From assembly GCA_028335825.1 (NCBI GenBank), contig JAIOKI010000017.1, forward strand, positions 62,001-126,000: DNA of 64,000 bases, read 5' to 3'. Position 1 is the first letter of the stretch, and every line of letters starts with the position of its first letter. The position numbers and the translations under genes are program-made. Of this stretch, positions 30,552 through 40,500 are shown piece after piece. The DNA is from Nosema muscidifuracis. Taxonomy: Eukaryota > Microsporidia > Nosematidae. The notes under the pieces were generated by a model that made no database searches, was not told the DNA's origin, and was given only the letters and a program-made list of their open reading frames with translations.

Positions 30552-31830
30552 AAATCGGGGTAATTATTTTTTTATTTATATATTTTTGATAAATTTAATT
30601 TTAATCATTATATTAAAAAAATAATCTTGAAAATGAAATTATCTAACTTATATTACAAATAAAAATGTTTCTAATTTTAAATTAAAAATTAAAAATTAAT
30701 TTATATTCATATATCATTTCTCCTTTTGTAAATATCAAATTTAAGATGCTATAATTAAATTAAAACAAAACTTAACGAAGTAAGTATCCAAATATATAAA
30801 AATTTTGAAATTCAATATTTTTTTATTTGTTTATTTTTTAATCTAAAATAATAAAAATACATTATTGTATGAGAATGAAAAAGTAATAGTTAGTGTTTTT
30901 ATAAGAAATTTTAAATTGATAAAACAAACTTTAAGAAACATTTTATTATTTTTATATGTTATCATTACTAACACAAATATAACGAAATACTTATCCATCA
31001 AAACAATATATTATTAAATATAAAGGAATAAATCTTCTACTTCAACTATGATGTAGAGTTGTAAATCAATACGTGGATTTTTCAAATATTAAATTTCTAC
31101 GAGTCATATGATTTTTAATATAAATATAAATAACTTTTAACTTACAGTATTTTAATATGAAAATTTAAATCTTTATACACTCTCCTTAAATCTATTATAT
31201 AAAAAATTATGACTCAAATTTAATATATTTATGTTTTTTGAATTGCCTCCTTAAATAAAGATAACAATCATCAGTGGAATAATACTATCACTCATTTACA
31301 TGTATCTTATTACACTATTTTTTCTAATTTTTGTTTAGTTTATATCGATAATAACATTAAAATAACTATCAGGATTTTAATAGAGATGTTTATTACGGAC
31401 ATCAAAATCACTAATTATTCTTACTTATATTTAAGACATTAGCCTAGATAATAATATCTTTGACACAAATAATGAATTATATATAAATTAATAAGTAATA
31501 TTATTTTACTAAATACTATAAATATAATTAAATCGAGACCATTATATTTTTAAATTATTTTATATTTGTAGGTATTGAATTATAATATTAATTTTTATTG
31601 AATAATTTCTTGTTTTAGTACACAATAATTTATAATATTTCAGATACTTTAATAAATTTATATTTGATATATTAAAGTAGAGAATTAGATTTATGGAAGA
31701 TATTGAATGAATAAAGTTAAATAATTAGATACTTTAATTTATTTATATTTGATATAATAAAGTGAAGATATGAATATTTTAGTGAATGAAGTTAAATAAT
31801 TAGATACTTTGATAAAATGAAGATACAAAT
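30552..31830. other. gap inside the family array
   Basis: AT-rich, no gene or motif I can support. About 31660-31830 holds three to four loose copies of a TTAGATACTTTAATTTATTTATATTTGATAT-like unit directly behind the stop of member 3. Confidence 0.5.
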
Positions 31831-32454
31831 TTATGAAAGAATAAATTGTACATACCTTGCTGCATTTAGATCTATAGATGATACAGCAGAACTATCAGAT
31901 TCAAAAATATAAAAATTTTTATCAGTTAAATATTTAACAGTATCTTCTTTAAAAAACATTTCTGCATTTTTTCCTATTTGGTTGATCAATAATTCATTAT
32001 TTTTAATAAACTCCTTTTCTTCTTCAGTCACCTTGTAAATAATTTTATCTTTTGATCTTGTAGTCATAAAAGTTAAGAAATATTTGATAGCATCTTCACG
32101 AAATGTTTCATATTTATGATGATCTTTATTTTTAACAAATATATCAATCTTCCTTAAACCATATTCTACTTGTTTTTTAGTTATTCTAATACCTTTAAAT
32201 ATAAGCTTAGATAATGTCTTAGTTTCTTCATTTATAATTGTTATATACCCAAAATGTAATGCTAATATACTCTTTATATCAAGATCTGGATTATATTTTC
32301 TATATACTGTAATAATATCTTCAATAGATCCTCCTAATATATTCTTGGATTCAAAATCATATCTTTGGAAATAGTGTTCTAATATTAATTTAAGCATGAT
32401 AAATATACAAAGAACTAAAATCAAATTAAGTGCAATCTTTTTATAAGAAATCAT
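31831..32454 (-). CDS. signal-anchored family, member 3 (subgroup A)
   Basis: 207 residues from the ATG at 32454. The frame runs 12 nt further to a TTG, but CCCC (GGGG 32458-32461) lies 3 nt before this ATG and the length then equals members 1 and 2 exactly. Membrane segment about 7-29 (IALNLILVLCIFIMLKLIL), then QRYDFESKN. Shared blocks are LIFKGIRITKKQ, VTEEEKEFIKNN, FFKEDTVKYLTDKNFYIFESD and NAARYVQF. The Cys of the DCA(K/N)YL motif is replaced by Thr-Val here. Confidence 0.8.
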   Translation of the reverse strand: MISYKKIALNLILVLCIFIMLKLILEHYFQRYDFESKNILGGSIEDIITVYRKYNPDLDIKSILALHFGYITIINEETKTLSKLIFKGIRITKKQVEYGLRKIDIFVKNKDHHKYETFREDAIKYFLTFMTTRSKDKIIYKVTEEEKEFIKNNELLINQIGKNAEMFFKEDTVKYLTDKNFYIFESDSSAVSSIDLNAARYVQFILS

Positions 32455-32654
32455 TTTGGGGTACAATATTTTTAATTAAATAATACAAATAATTGATTTA
32501 GTTATTATAAAATATTCGAATTAAGTATATGAATATATAAATTAAATAATACAAATAATTGATTAGTATATCATAATATAAATTAATTGATATAGAATAT
32601 CTTAATTTAGTATATTAATATATTTTTCATGAGATGACTTATTTTTTAATTTAT

Positions 32655-33290
32655 CTATAATACAAATCGTGCATATCTTGCTATATTTAACTCGATAGAT
32701 GAACAGAATTCCTTTTTATCTCCTAATATAATAATATTCCTCTTTTTGATATATTTAGCACAATCCTTTTTAAAAAACCTATCACAGATTTTTTCTAATT
32801 CTTTAATAACTTTATCATTTTCAAAAATAAATTTTTTATCTTCGCTCGTAACCTCAAAAATATTTTTACTATCCATTTTTTTTATTTCAAAACTAAAAAA
32901 ATGTTTCTTAATTAGATCTATCACATCATCATAAGATTCTGTATCATCATCAGAATTATGTTCATTTTCATATATTCTAAATCTTTTGTTAGCTTTTTCT
33001 AACTGATTTTTAGTTAATTTATTTCCATCTTTCAAAATTAATTTCTTAACAAGATCTGAATTCATTTCTCTAATCATATAAAATCCAAAGAACAAAGATT
33101 TGATACATTTTTCGTCTAGATTTGGCATATTTGATTTATACTGGTCTATAATATCTTTCATATTTTTACCATCAATAATCTTACTATCAAAATCATATTT
33201 AACGAAACATAAGCTTATTATTATACAAAGTGTAATGACTAAACATAGATAAACAAAAATAATGAAACCAACATTTTTGAAAGCAGCCAT
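32655..33290 (-). CDS. signal-anchored family, member 4 (subgroup A)
   Basis: 211 residues. N-terminus MAAFKN, membrane segment about 8-30, then VKYDFDSKI. Shared blocks are LILKDGNKLTKNQLE, VTSEDKKFIFEN, FFKKDCAKYIKKRNIIIL and NIARYARFVL. The region about 104-125 has a four-residue Asp/Ser insertion relative to members 1-3. Start follows CCCC (GGGG 33297-33300). It lies 200 bp upstream of member 3 and is closest to it in the array. Confidence 0.8.
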   Translation of the reverse strand: MAAFKNVGFIIFVYLCLVITLCIIISLCFVKYDFDSKIIDGKNMKDIIDQYKSNMPNLDEKCIKSLFFGFYMIREMNSDLVKKLILKDGNKLTKNQLEKANKRFRIYENEHNSDDDTESYDDVIDLIKKHFFSFEIKKMDSKNIFEVTSEDKKFIFENDKVIKELEKICDRFFKKDCAKYIKKRNIIILGDKKEFCSSIELNIARYARFVL

Positions 33291-33344
33291 TTTAGTGGGG
33301 TTAAAATAAATGAAATATGTATAAATTAGATGTTAAACAATAAA

Positions 33345-33495
33345 TAAATGTTAAATTCTTTATTAACTAAATCAAACTCTTTTTTTCTCAGAAAAAGAAT
33401 AGACTTTTTTTATAAATGTTAGATTTTAAATCCTTTATTAACTAAATTAAACTCTTTTTTCTCAGAAAAAGAATATACTTTTATTATAAATGTTA
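33345..33495. repeat. direct repeat, two copies of about 70 bp
   Basis: TTTATTAACTAAATCAAACTC followed by a CTCAGAAAAAGAATA block and a TATAAATGTTA block occurs twice in tandem, just upstream of member 4. A second duplicated unit (ATCAATTAACTATACATTAAAATC) lies at about 33820-33885. Confidence 0.65.
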
Positions 33496-35431
33496 AATTT
33501 TATTATTTCTATAAATAAAATAATTAAATAACTATCATCTTTCAATAACCCATTAAAGTAATATAAAAGAGATAATTTATTCATATTTTGATTGTTTATT
33601 GTTAAATAATTAAAAAATATTTAATTGTCATTATTTAATTAAAGTTACATATGTAGGATTCTTATTGGTTACTTAAAATATTTAACAATTCAGTTGACTA
33701 GAGATTGTTCTCATAAAATATTTTACGAAAGAGTTTTAAATATCATTTTAAGGACTTCTATTATTTCTTAAATCAATGTAAAAAGTTTTAAATGATTCTT
33801 TTATTTGCAAACCTTATAAATATCAATTAACTATACATTAAAATCATAAATATCAATTAACTATACATTAAAATCATAAATTTAATTAACATATACATAA
33901 ACAAATATTATAGATCAAAATAAATTTTATCATTTTAGATAATTTTTTTAACAGTTTCATTAATTTATCCAACCAGTAAATTTGTTTATAATTTAAACAA
34001 TCGTTTAAATTTATAAGTTTTTTAAATTTTATTTATTCAAAACAAATCAATAGACCTTTAAAGATCAACATTTTAATTAAAATATTGATAAACATCTATA
34101 ACCTAACAAAAAATTAATAATTTCTTATTAATAAACAGCTGAATAATATTTCTAAATTCAGTAAGATTATTTATTTCTACATATATGATAAAAAATAAGT
34201 TTTTATTACAATATCTTATAGAGTTTTTTTGAAACTGATGTGGACAAGTTTATAGCAATACCATATAAAGTTACTATTAATAAACTATTGTAGACTTATA
34301 TATAGAGAGAATTTTATCAAAATATAATATTTAAATTTACATTTGTATCATCAAGACAAAATTCATATTAATAGGTTAAAAAATTTAATATCTCTTAGAA
34401 AAATAAGATAAAAATATCTATTAGCTTAAAAGAGAAAACCAACTAGCTATCAAAAAACTTCATATCTAATATTTTGTGCTGTATATCAGCATACCATTCA
34501 GAATAACTAAAAAGTTATTTCTTAGAATAAATTAAAACCCATTAGACTGAAACAAGATTCTATATGATTCAAATCAAGTAATAAGTATCAGTAGCTTATC
34601 AACCCTCTCAAGCTAAGAATAAATTTTTATATATATGCCATACTAGTCCTATTCATGAATAATGAGCCTACTATTTAATATACACGTTATACTGCTGTAC
34701 CATGCTCCTTTTAAGAATCTATACTTTTACAAGTATAGATTCTTTTATAGTAGAAAAAAGTCTAAAACCTTTCTTGCTTGTTTGAGTCACTGATTGTATT
34801 TCAGCTATTTTACTCTTAAAAAGGGATTTTTCAAATTAAGATCTTGTTCTCTTGAACTAAAAACAATATTCTTCGAAATATGAGGAGTCCTTTTGATATT
34901 AGAAAAAGTAAAAGAACATCTTATCTACCTTATAAAAACGAGATTTTATCTCAATTACAGTATTTTAAAAATATTTTCTTACTTTTTGTATCACATCGTT
35001 CTTTTAACTAAGAAGCTGTTTTTACCTTTCATAACTTCAGAAAAGCTTATTGTCTTTTTTTATCCCAGTAGTCTCTTAGATTTTCAAAAATAGCTCTTTA
35101 AATTTCTCTCTAGTTATGATATTTAGCTGTTATACCGTTCCAAGTAAATATAAATACGTTATTATTTTTGTTTTTCATTCAGTTAACAATAAATTTAAAT
35201 ATTTATAATATTACAATACCATTATAATCAACTTGAATATATGCTAATAACTTATTTATATATTGTTAATATTAACAAAAATAAATAAGAAAGATAGCTT
35301 GTACTCTATCTTATAAAGGTTTATTTTTAAAACATACCTCGTAGTAATTATTTAAAAATTCAATAAAAAAATATGACATTTCAAAGACGATCAACGAGAA
35401 AATTCAGATATAAATAAAAAACTTTAATAGT
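33496..35431. other. gap with eroded coding-like sequence and a perfect palindrome
   Basis: About 34140-35100 is less AT-rich than true spacer and reads like a decayed gene or element, most coding-like on the minus strand; no family can be named. It contains a perfect 14-bp inverted repeat at 34713-34744. A plus-strand frame at 34893 starts with TTG and is not accepted as a gene. Confidence 0.4.
34713..34744. terminator. perfect 14-bp hairpin followed by T run
   Basis: AAGAATCTATACTT and its exact reverse complement around a 4-nt loop TTAC. TTTT follows on the plus strand and AAAA precedes it. It is the longest perfect short-loop palindrome I noticed in the window. It could be a transcript-end hairpin, a replication or recombination hotspot, or the junction of a mobile element; the terminator label is only a shape description. 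Confidence 0.3.
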
Positions 35432-36097
35432 TTACTCTGAGATAAACTTGATGAACTTAATTGCCATGATCTTCATAGCAGAGATCTTCTTATCAGAAAT
35501 CAGATTGTACTTTTCTTCAGTTACAGCCTTCTTAGCTTCATCAGATAACTTTGAAGGATTATCAGTAATGTTAGAAGTAATAAAATCATCGTACTTAGTT
35601 AATAATTCTAAATCCTCTGAAAAAATATTAACAGTTAATTTATCATCTTTCTTTTCAACTGTTATATCGTAAAGCTTCTTAACATAAGCATCATACTTAT
35701 CGGTAGCACCAAAGAATTCATCATTGATCTTCTTAATATTAGCTTTTACCTTCTCAATATTTGAGGCGATATCCTTCTTCTTTTGTCCTTCATCAGTGGT
35801 ATTAACATCTTTTTCAACGAGCTTCTTCAAAGTCTCATCAGAAGCACTTGACAAAGATTTCAAACTGTGTGTTAATTCCTTAAACAAATTCTCATCAAAT
35901 TCACTCTTAAATTTTTTCATAGCTTCATAAGCCTTATCCATCTCGAGAGTTCCAACACTCTTATCAGAAAGAGTAGTAGAATTTTTATTCTTACTTTCAT
36001 CTTCTGATGTAAAGTATCCAGCCCACCAGCATCCTAATACGATAACAGCTATGATAACAGCAACACCTCCTATAAAATATAATTTACTTGATGACAT
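35432..36097 (-). CDS. signal-anchored family, member 5 (subgroup B)
   Basis: 221 residues. MSSSK then a membrane segment (about 6-28, ending GCWWAGYF), a Ser/Lys/Asp linker, SVGTLEMDKAYEAMKKF (about 48-64), FDENLFKEL, a central Lys-rich helix, NDEFFGATDKYDAYVKKLYD (about 125-144), and a C-terminal IKFIKFISE. The layout matches members 6 and 7 without their inserted repeats, so this is the minimal subgroup B form. Codon use is the least AT-biased in the array, suggesting strong expression. Start follows CCCC (GGGG 36101-36104). Confidence 0.8.
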   Translation of the reverse strand: MSSSKLYFIGGVAVIIAVIVLGCWWAGYFTSEDESKNKNSTTLSDKSVGTLEMDKAYEAMKKFKSEFDENLFKELTHSLKSLSSASDETLKKLVEKDVNTTDEGQKKKDIASNIEKVKANIKKINDEFFGATDKYDAYVKKLYDITVEKKDDKLTVNIFSEDLELLTKYDDFITSNITDNPSKLSDEAKKAVTEEKYNLISDKKISAMKIMAIKFIKFISE

Positions 36098-36992
36098 ATT
36101 GGGGTTATTTTAAAAAATTATTTTTATATTTTTTTTTTAAAAAAAATAAATTAAAAATTTCAAAATATCACAAGACAGAACAAATCAGTTTGTTTTAATA
36201 GTATAATGACTCCTTAATTTTAAATTAATAAAATTCATTGATAATTGGTAAATTAGAATGATGGTATTCCTGTGATCATAATTAGATGAAAATATAAATT
36301 TCAAATTTTATTTTTAAAATTTAAATTGCAATTTTTGACAGTTTTTTTGTTTAAAAAAATAAATTAGTTAAACAGAAAATAATATTCTTTATTTGTTATA
36401 TATTAATTTATTTTGAATTATATAAATTGAAAGATACATTATTTTAAAATAATTTATCCAATTATTACTTATAACTGGTAATTTATATTTTTTAAAAATA
36501 CATTATTTCCTATATGGGAATATAAATATCAAAATACTCCAAAAGAATGTAATAAATTATTAATTGTGATTATAAAAATTGTAGAATATCTTTAATTGAA
36601 ATTATAAATATATTCTTATCTAAGATAAACAAAAGTATTGACTAATTTTTTAAATAAATATGTAAATTAGTTAGGGGTTTTACATTTTAAGGGGGTGGTT
36701 TATTTTATTACTAGATATAAATATCAAACTTTATACATATATGAAATAGTTAAGGGTTTTACATTTTAAGATTGATAGTGTATTTTATTATTAGATATAA
36801 ATATCAAACTTTATACATTATATGAAATAGTTAAGGGTTTTACATTTTAAGAGTGATAGTGTATTTTATTAATAGATATAAATATCAAACTTTATGTATA
36901 TTTAAGTTCATCACTAATCAAAAATATTCTAACAGGCTTAAATTTAACATATTATTTTTAAAAATCCACGAATAAAAATATTTGATTTAAAA
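36098..36992. repeat. gap with three 80-bp tandem copies
   Basis: About 36660-36900 holds three tandem units of about 80 bp containing GAAATAGTTAAGGGTTTTACATTTTAAG and AGATATAAATATCAAACTTTAT. The left-hand unit carries AAGGGGGTGG, which on the minus strand reads CCCCCTTAAAATG with a stop immediately after the ATG. Confidence 0.65.
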
Positions 36993-37988
36993 TTAATATA
37001 TTAATTTATTACTAGTGATAAACTTTACGAAATTAGAGAAGACTATTTCAATAATTGAAACCTTTACATCATTCTTCCCTTCAATTGAAAACTCTTTATC
37101 AATAAGTGCTTCTACCAAATCATTTTCCATAGATTTTTTATTTCTTTCTACTAAACTATTTATCATTTCATTATTTTTAGATAAGTGGAAAAATTTCTCA
37201 TCATCAATTTTTATAGTTTTTTTATCATCCTTAATTGGGAACGTAATTTCGAAAAGTCCACTTTCTTTGTTAATATAAGAAGAAAGCTTATCGGTTGATT
37301 CAAAGAATTCATTTCTGAATTTCTCGATTAAAGAATTTATAGCATCTATCTTAGTAGAATCAAAAAGAACATCAACTTTCTTAACTGAATTATCCTTCTT
37401 AGAAAGTTCATCTTTATTAACAGACACATCTTTCTTAGGAAGTTCATTTTTATCAGCTGAATTATCCTTCTTAGGAAGCTCTTCAATAGTAACAGATTTG
37501 TCTTTATTGACCGAATTATCCTTATTAGGAAGCTCTTCAATATTAACAGATTTGTCTTTATTGACTGAATTATCCTTATTAGGAAGCTCTTCAATAGTAG
37601 CAGATTTGTCTTTGTTGATTGAATCATCTTTCTTAGGAAGTTCTTTTATATTAACAGATTTATCTTCATTAATTGAATCAACCTCTTTTACAATAAAATT
37701 CTTAAGATCTTCTTTATTAATCTTAGATACAATATTCAATCCAAAAATCATCTTTTTAAACAAAACTTCATCAAATTCAGAATCTATTTTCTTCATCTCA
37801 TTATAAGCAGATGACAAATCCAGTTTTTCTATTGTCTTATCTGTAAGATTCATTAAATTACTGGTATGTTCACATTTATCAATCTCAACTTTCTCTCCAC
37901 TAAAAAATCCAAAATACCAAACTGATAAAAAGCATATAGTTAATAAAGCTAGAAGACCTAGTATCAAAACATTTTTATTGGAAGACAT
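36993..37988 (-). CDS. signal-anchored family, member 6 with 18-residue repeats (subgroup B)
   Basis: 331 residues from the ATG at 37988, which lies 2 nt behind CCCCC (37991-37995 on the plus strand); the upstream TTG of the frame is not used. Membrane segment about 6-28 (ILGLLALLTICFLSVWYFGFF). TIEKLDLSSAYNEMKK and FDEVLFKKMIFGLNIVSKIN match members 5 and 7. A repeat block (about 100-200) has units near KDNSVNKDKSVTIEELPN, 18 residues (54 bp) each, four or five copies. Then FRNEFFESTDKLSSYI and a C-terminal SNFVKFITS. The repeat is an insertion in the middle of a conserved domain, at the same place where member 7 has a different, longer repeat. Confidence 0.8.
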   Translation of the reverse strand: MSSNKNVLILGLLALLTICFLSVWYFGFFSGEKVEIDKCEHTSNLMNLTDKTIEKLDLSSAYNEMKKIDSEFDEVLFKKMIFGLNIVSKINKEDLKNFIVKEVDSINEDKSVNIKELPKKDDSINKDKSATIEELPNKDNSVNKDKSVNIEELPNKDNSVNKDKSVTIEELPKKDNSADKNELPKKDVSVNKDELSKKDNSVKKVDVLFDSTKIDAINSLIEKFRNEFFESTDKLSSYINKESGLFEITFPIKDDKKTIKIDDEKFFHLSKNNEMINSLVERNKKSMENDLVEALIDKEFSIEGKNDVKVSIIEIVFSNFVKFITSNKLIY

Positions 37989-38444
37989 AAGGGGGAATAT
38001 CAAATTTTATATTTATACTTTTAAATTAAAAATGATAAGAAAAGAACACTTTTTTTAATTAATAATATATAATTTGATATATTTATAATCAAATATTCAT
38101 TATTTTTTTAGTTTAATATATTTTATGACTATAAATATTATTCATTCTCTAATTTTATATTTTTATAGGCTAATCTATTAAAATTCATTTTTTATATTAA
38201 AAACACGTCACTTCAAATTAATTTTCATTTATGAAAAAAAACCCAATATCTTTTCATAGTAATGTATATTTTTTTAATATTATTGATTTTTTTGACATTT
38301 CAATTTATAATTAAATTTATATTGTAATAAAATATGGATAGATTATAAAATTAATCATTAAAAATAACTTATCAATTTAATAATAAATAAGAAAAATCAA
38401 TATATAAGGAAAGAATATTTTTTTTTGTCAGAAAATTAATTTAA

Positions 38445-38600
38445 ATTCAGATTGATGTTTCTAAATTAATTAATTTATATTTAAAAACAAAGTTAATTAA
38501 AAATGAGATTTTTCTAAGCTAATTAAATTATATTTAAAAACAAAGTTAATTAAAAATGAGATTTATCTAAATTAATTAATATTTATTTAAAAATGAGATT
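38445..38600. repeat. 56-bp unit, three copies
   Basis: TTAATTAATTTATATTTAAAAACAAAG-type units followed by TTAATTAAAAATGAGATTT, in tandem; the third copy is shorter. Confidence 0.6.
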
Positions 38601-40108
38601 TTATGTTTCTTTATTACAAAATACCTGTCGAGACATTAAAAACTTTATTTTTCAAACATATTAATCTTTTAACTTATATTTCGAATTAAAACTATAAAAT
38701 ATAATATTATATATTCTTGTCTTTATATAAGCTTAAATTGACTATTTTTTTATAAATTAATAAATTGTTAACTTTTTTATATTTCAATTAAATAAAAAAA
38801 GTAAAATATTAATTGAATCAATAAATGAGATCGTCTATTAAAAAAGATAAAATTTAAAAATTAAATTTTTATAATATCTAAGATTTTATTTTATAAAAAT
38901 GAATTAACTATTTAGTTATTAAAGAAATCTTAAAGTTAATAATAAAGATCTTTAAAATTTATGATAGTTTAAAAGTCATGATATTTAATAGAAAATATTT
39001 CATAATAAATAGACTATTTTAACTTAATATATATTTATAATATCATATTAGAAATATATCAAATTAATTTTATAATGATTAAATGTGAAATATCTTCTAA
39101 TTAAAAATTGTCATAACATTATGAATTTTTTAGATAATTTAATTAAAAAAGAGGTAACATCAATAAATCTTATTAAAATAAATAAAGATGGATGAATATT
39201 TTTCTATATAAAATTTGAATATTTTTACAGTGTTATAGTTTATTTATCTTATAACTTTACTTATTTTATAAAATTTATAATGAAATATTTTATTATTTAA
39301 TTCAATATGAAGTATTATTAGAAAAAAAGTTAAAGGTTGGTTAATTTTATAATATTTAAGATGAGTAATTAACATATAATTAAAATTAAATAAGAAGGTG
39401 TAATTTATAACAAATGAATAATTTAGTAAAAATTAGAAAAAAAATTATTAATTAAAAATAATCATTATAGAAAAAGATTATTTTTTTTTAACAGATCAAG
39501 TAAAATAAATATTTAATTTTAGAATCTTGACAAATAGATATAATAAAATATATCTTTAATAGATAGCTCTGAACCTTTAAATATACAAATGTAATTTATA
39601 ACAGGTATAATTCTCTTATACATTTAATAAATATTGCATTATGTCTATTACTTTATTATTAGATAAATATACTTGATTTTCTCCTACATTAGATCTATTG
39701 AATTAAATACATTCAGATTTGAATATATTTATAAGAAAATAATCTTAATAATTTTTCAATTAATTTATCATTTTCTCAAATTAATTTGAGACACCTCAAT
39801 TTTTAAAATTTACAATAATCTGGATAGCATAAATAAATTTTAAATTGATAAAATATATTTATAATACAAATACATTTACTTTTTATATATTAAAGAATTT
39901 ATCATCAATAATAATAATTCTAAGAGTTGTGAATTAAAACGTATTTAATATAAATGATGTAATTCTTCAAAACAATGACATCATCAAGATATTTTGAAAT
40001 ATATGAACAATAACTCTATAATTATTTTTTTAATATATAAAAATTAATATATGAGATTTTAAATTAAGATAATTTATTAAGAAACAGAATTATACTAAAA
40101 AAACCCAC

Positions 40109-40137
40109 CTCTAATCTGAGCAAAGGCTCAATAAGAG
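40109..40137. other. compact hairpin in AT desert
   Basis: Stem CTCT...AGAG outside and TGAGC...GCTCA inside with loop AAAG, separated by a small internal loop. The local GC content contrasts sharply with the surrounding 2.5 kb. It may be a structured RNA element, or a site left by an element. Confidence 0.3.
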
Positions 40138-40259
40138 ATTTATTGTAAATTACTTCATTAAATAAAATACATAAATTTTTGTACATAAAAATTTTGATAT
40201 TTATTTTCTAACCCCTTATAAAAACACATTAATTTTTATTATAGAAAGAATATATAAAA

Positions 40260-40406
40260 ATGGTATATAAAATTAATTTTTATTCGTTGAGATCAATTAT
40301 TATTTTGTTAGGATGTTTAATTAAGACTTATATTCACAAATTGGTTTATGAAATTTTATTTAAAGTTATGTTTTATAGAAAACTATTTATGAATTTAATA
40401 AATTGA
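40260..40406 (+). CDS. 48-codon frame, doubtful
   Basis: Opens MVYKINFYSLRSIIILLGCL, a basic then hydrophobic N-terminus like a signal anchor. An orphan CCCC lies 45 nt upstream, farther than in accepted genes. It lies just downstream of the stop of member 7 on the opposite strand. In DNA this AT-rich a 48-codon frame can arise by chance. Confidence 0.2.
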   Translation: MVYKINFYSLRSIIILLGCLIKTYIHKLVYEILFKVMFYRKLFMNLIN

Positions 40407-40500
40407 TTTATTACTAATATATTTTAAGAGAAAACTATTAATAAATAATTCTATTACTAATATATTTTAAAAAGACTATTTATGAATTTAATAAATTGAT

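Larger units (their letters stand above)
37989..40500. other. 2.5 kb gap inside the family array
   Basis: Mostly featureless AT sequence. A three-copy unit of about 56 bp (AACAAAGTTAATTAAAAATGAGATTT) lies at about 38445-38600. A GC-rich hairpin stands out at 40109-40137, and an orphan CCCC at 40212-40215 precedes a 48-codon frame listed separately. Confidence 0.5.

Noticed and set aside
34893-35093. 66-codon plus-strand frame
   Set aside because: Begins with TTG, has no promoter motif and lies in eroded sequence.
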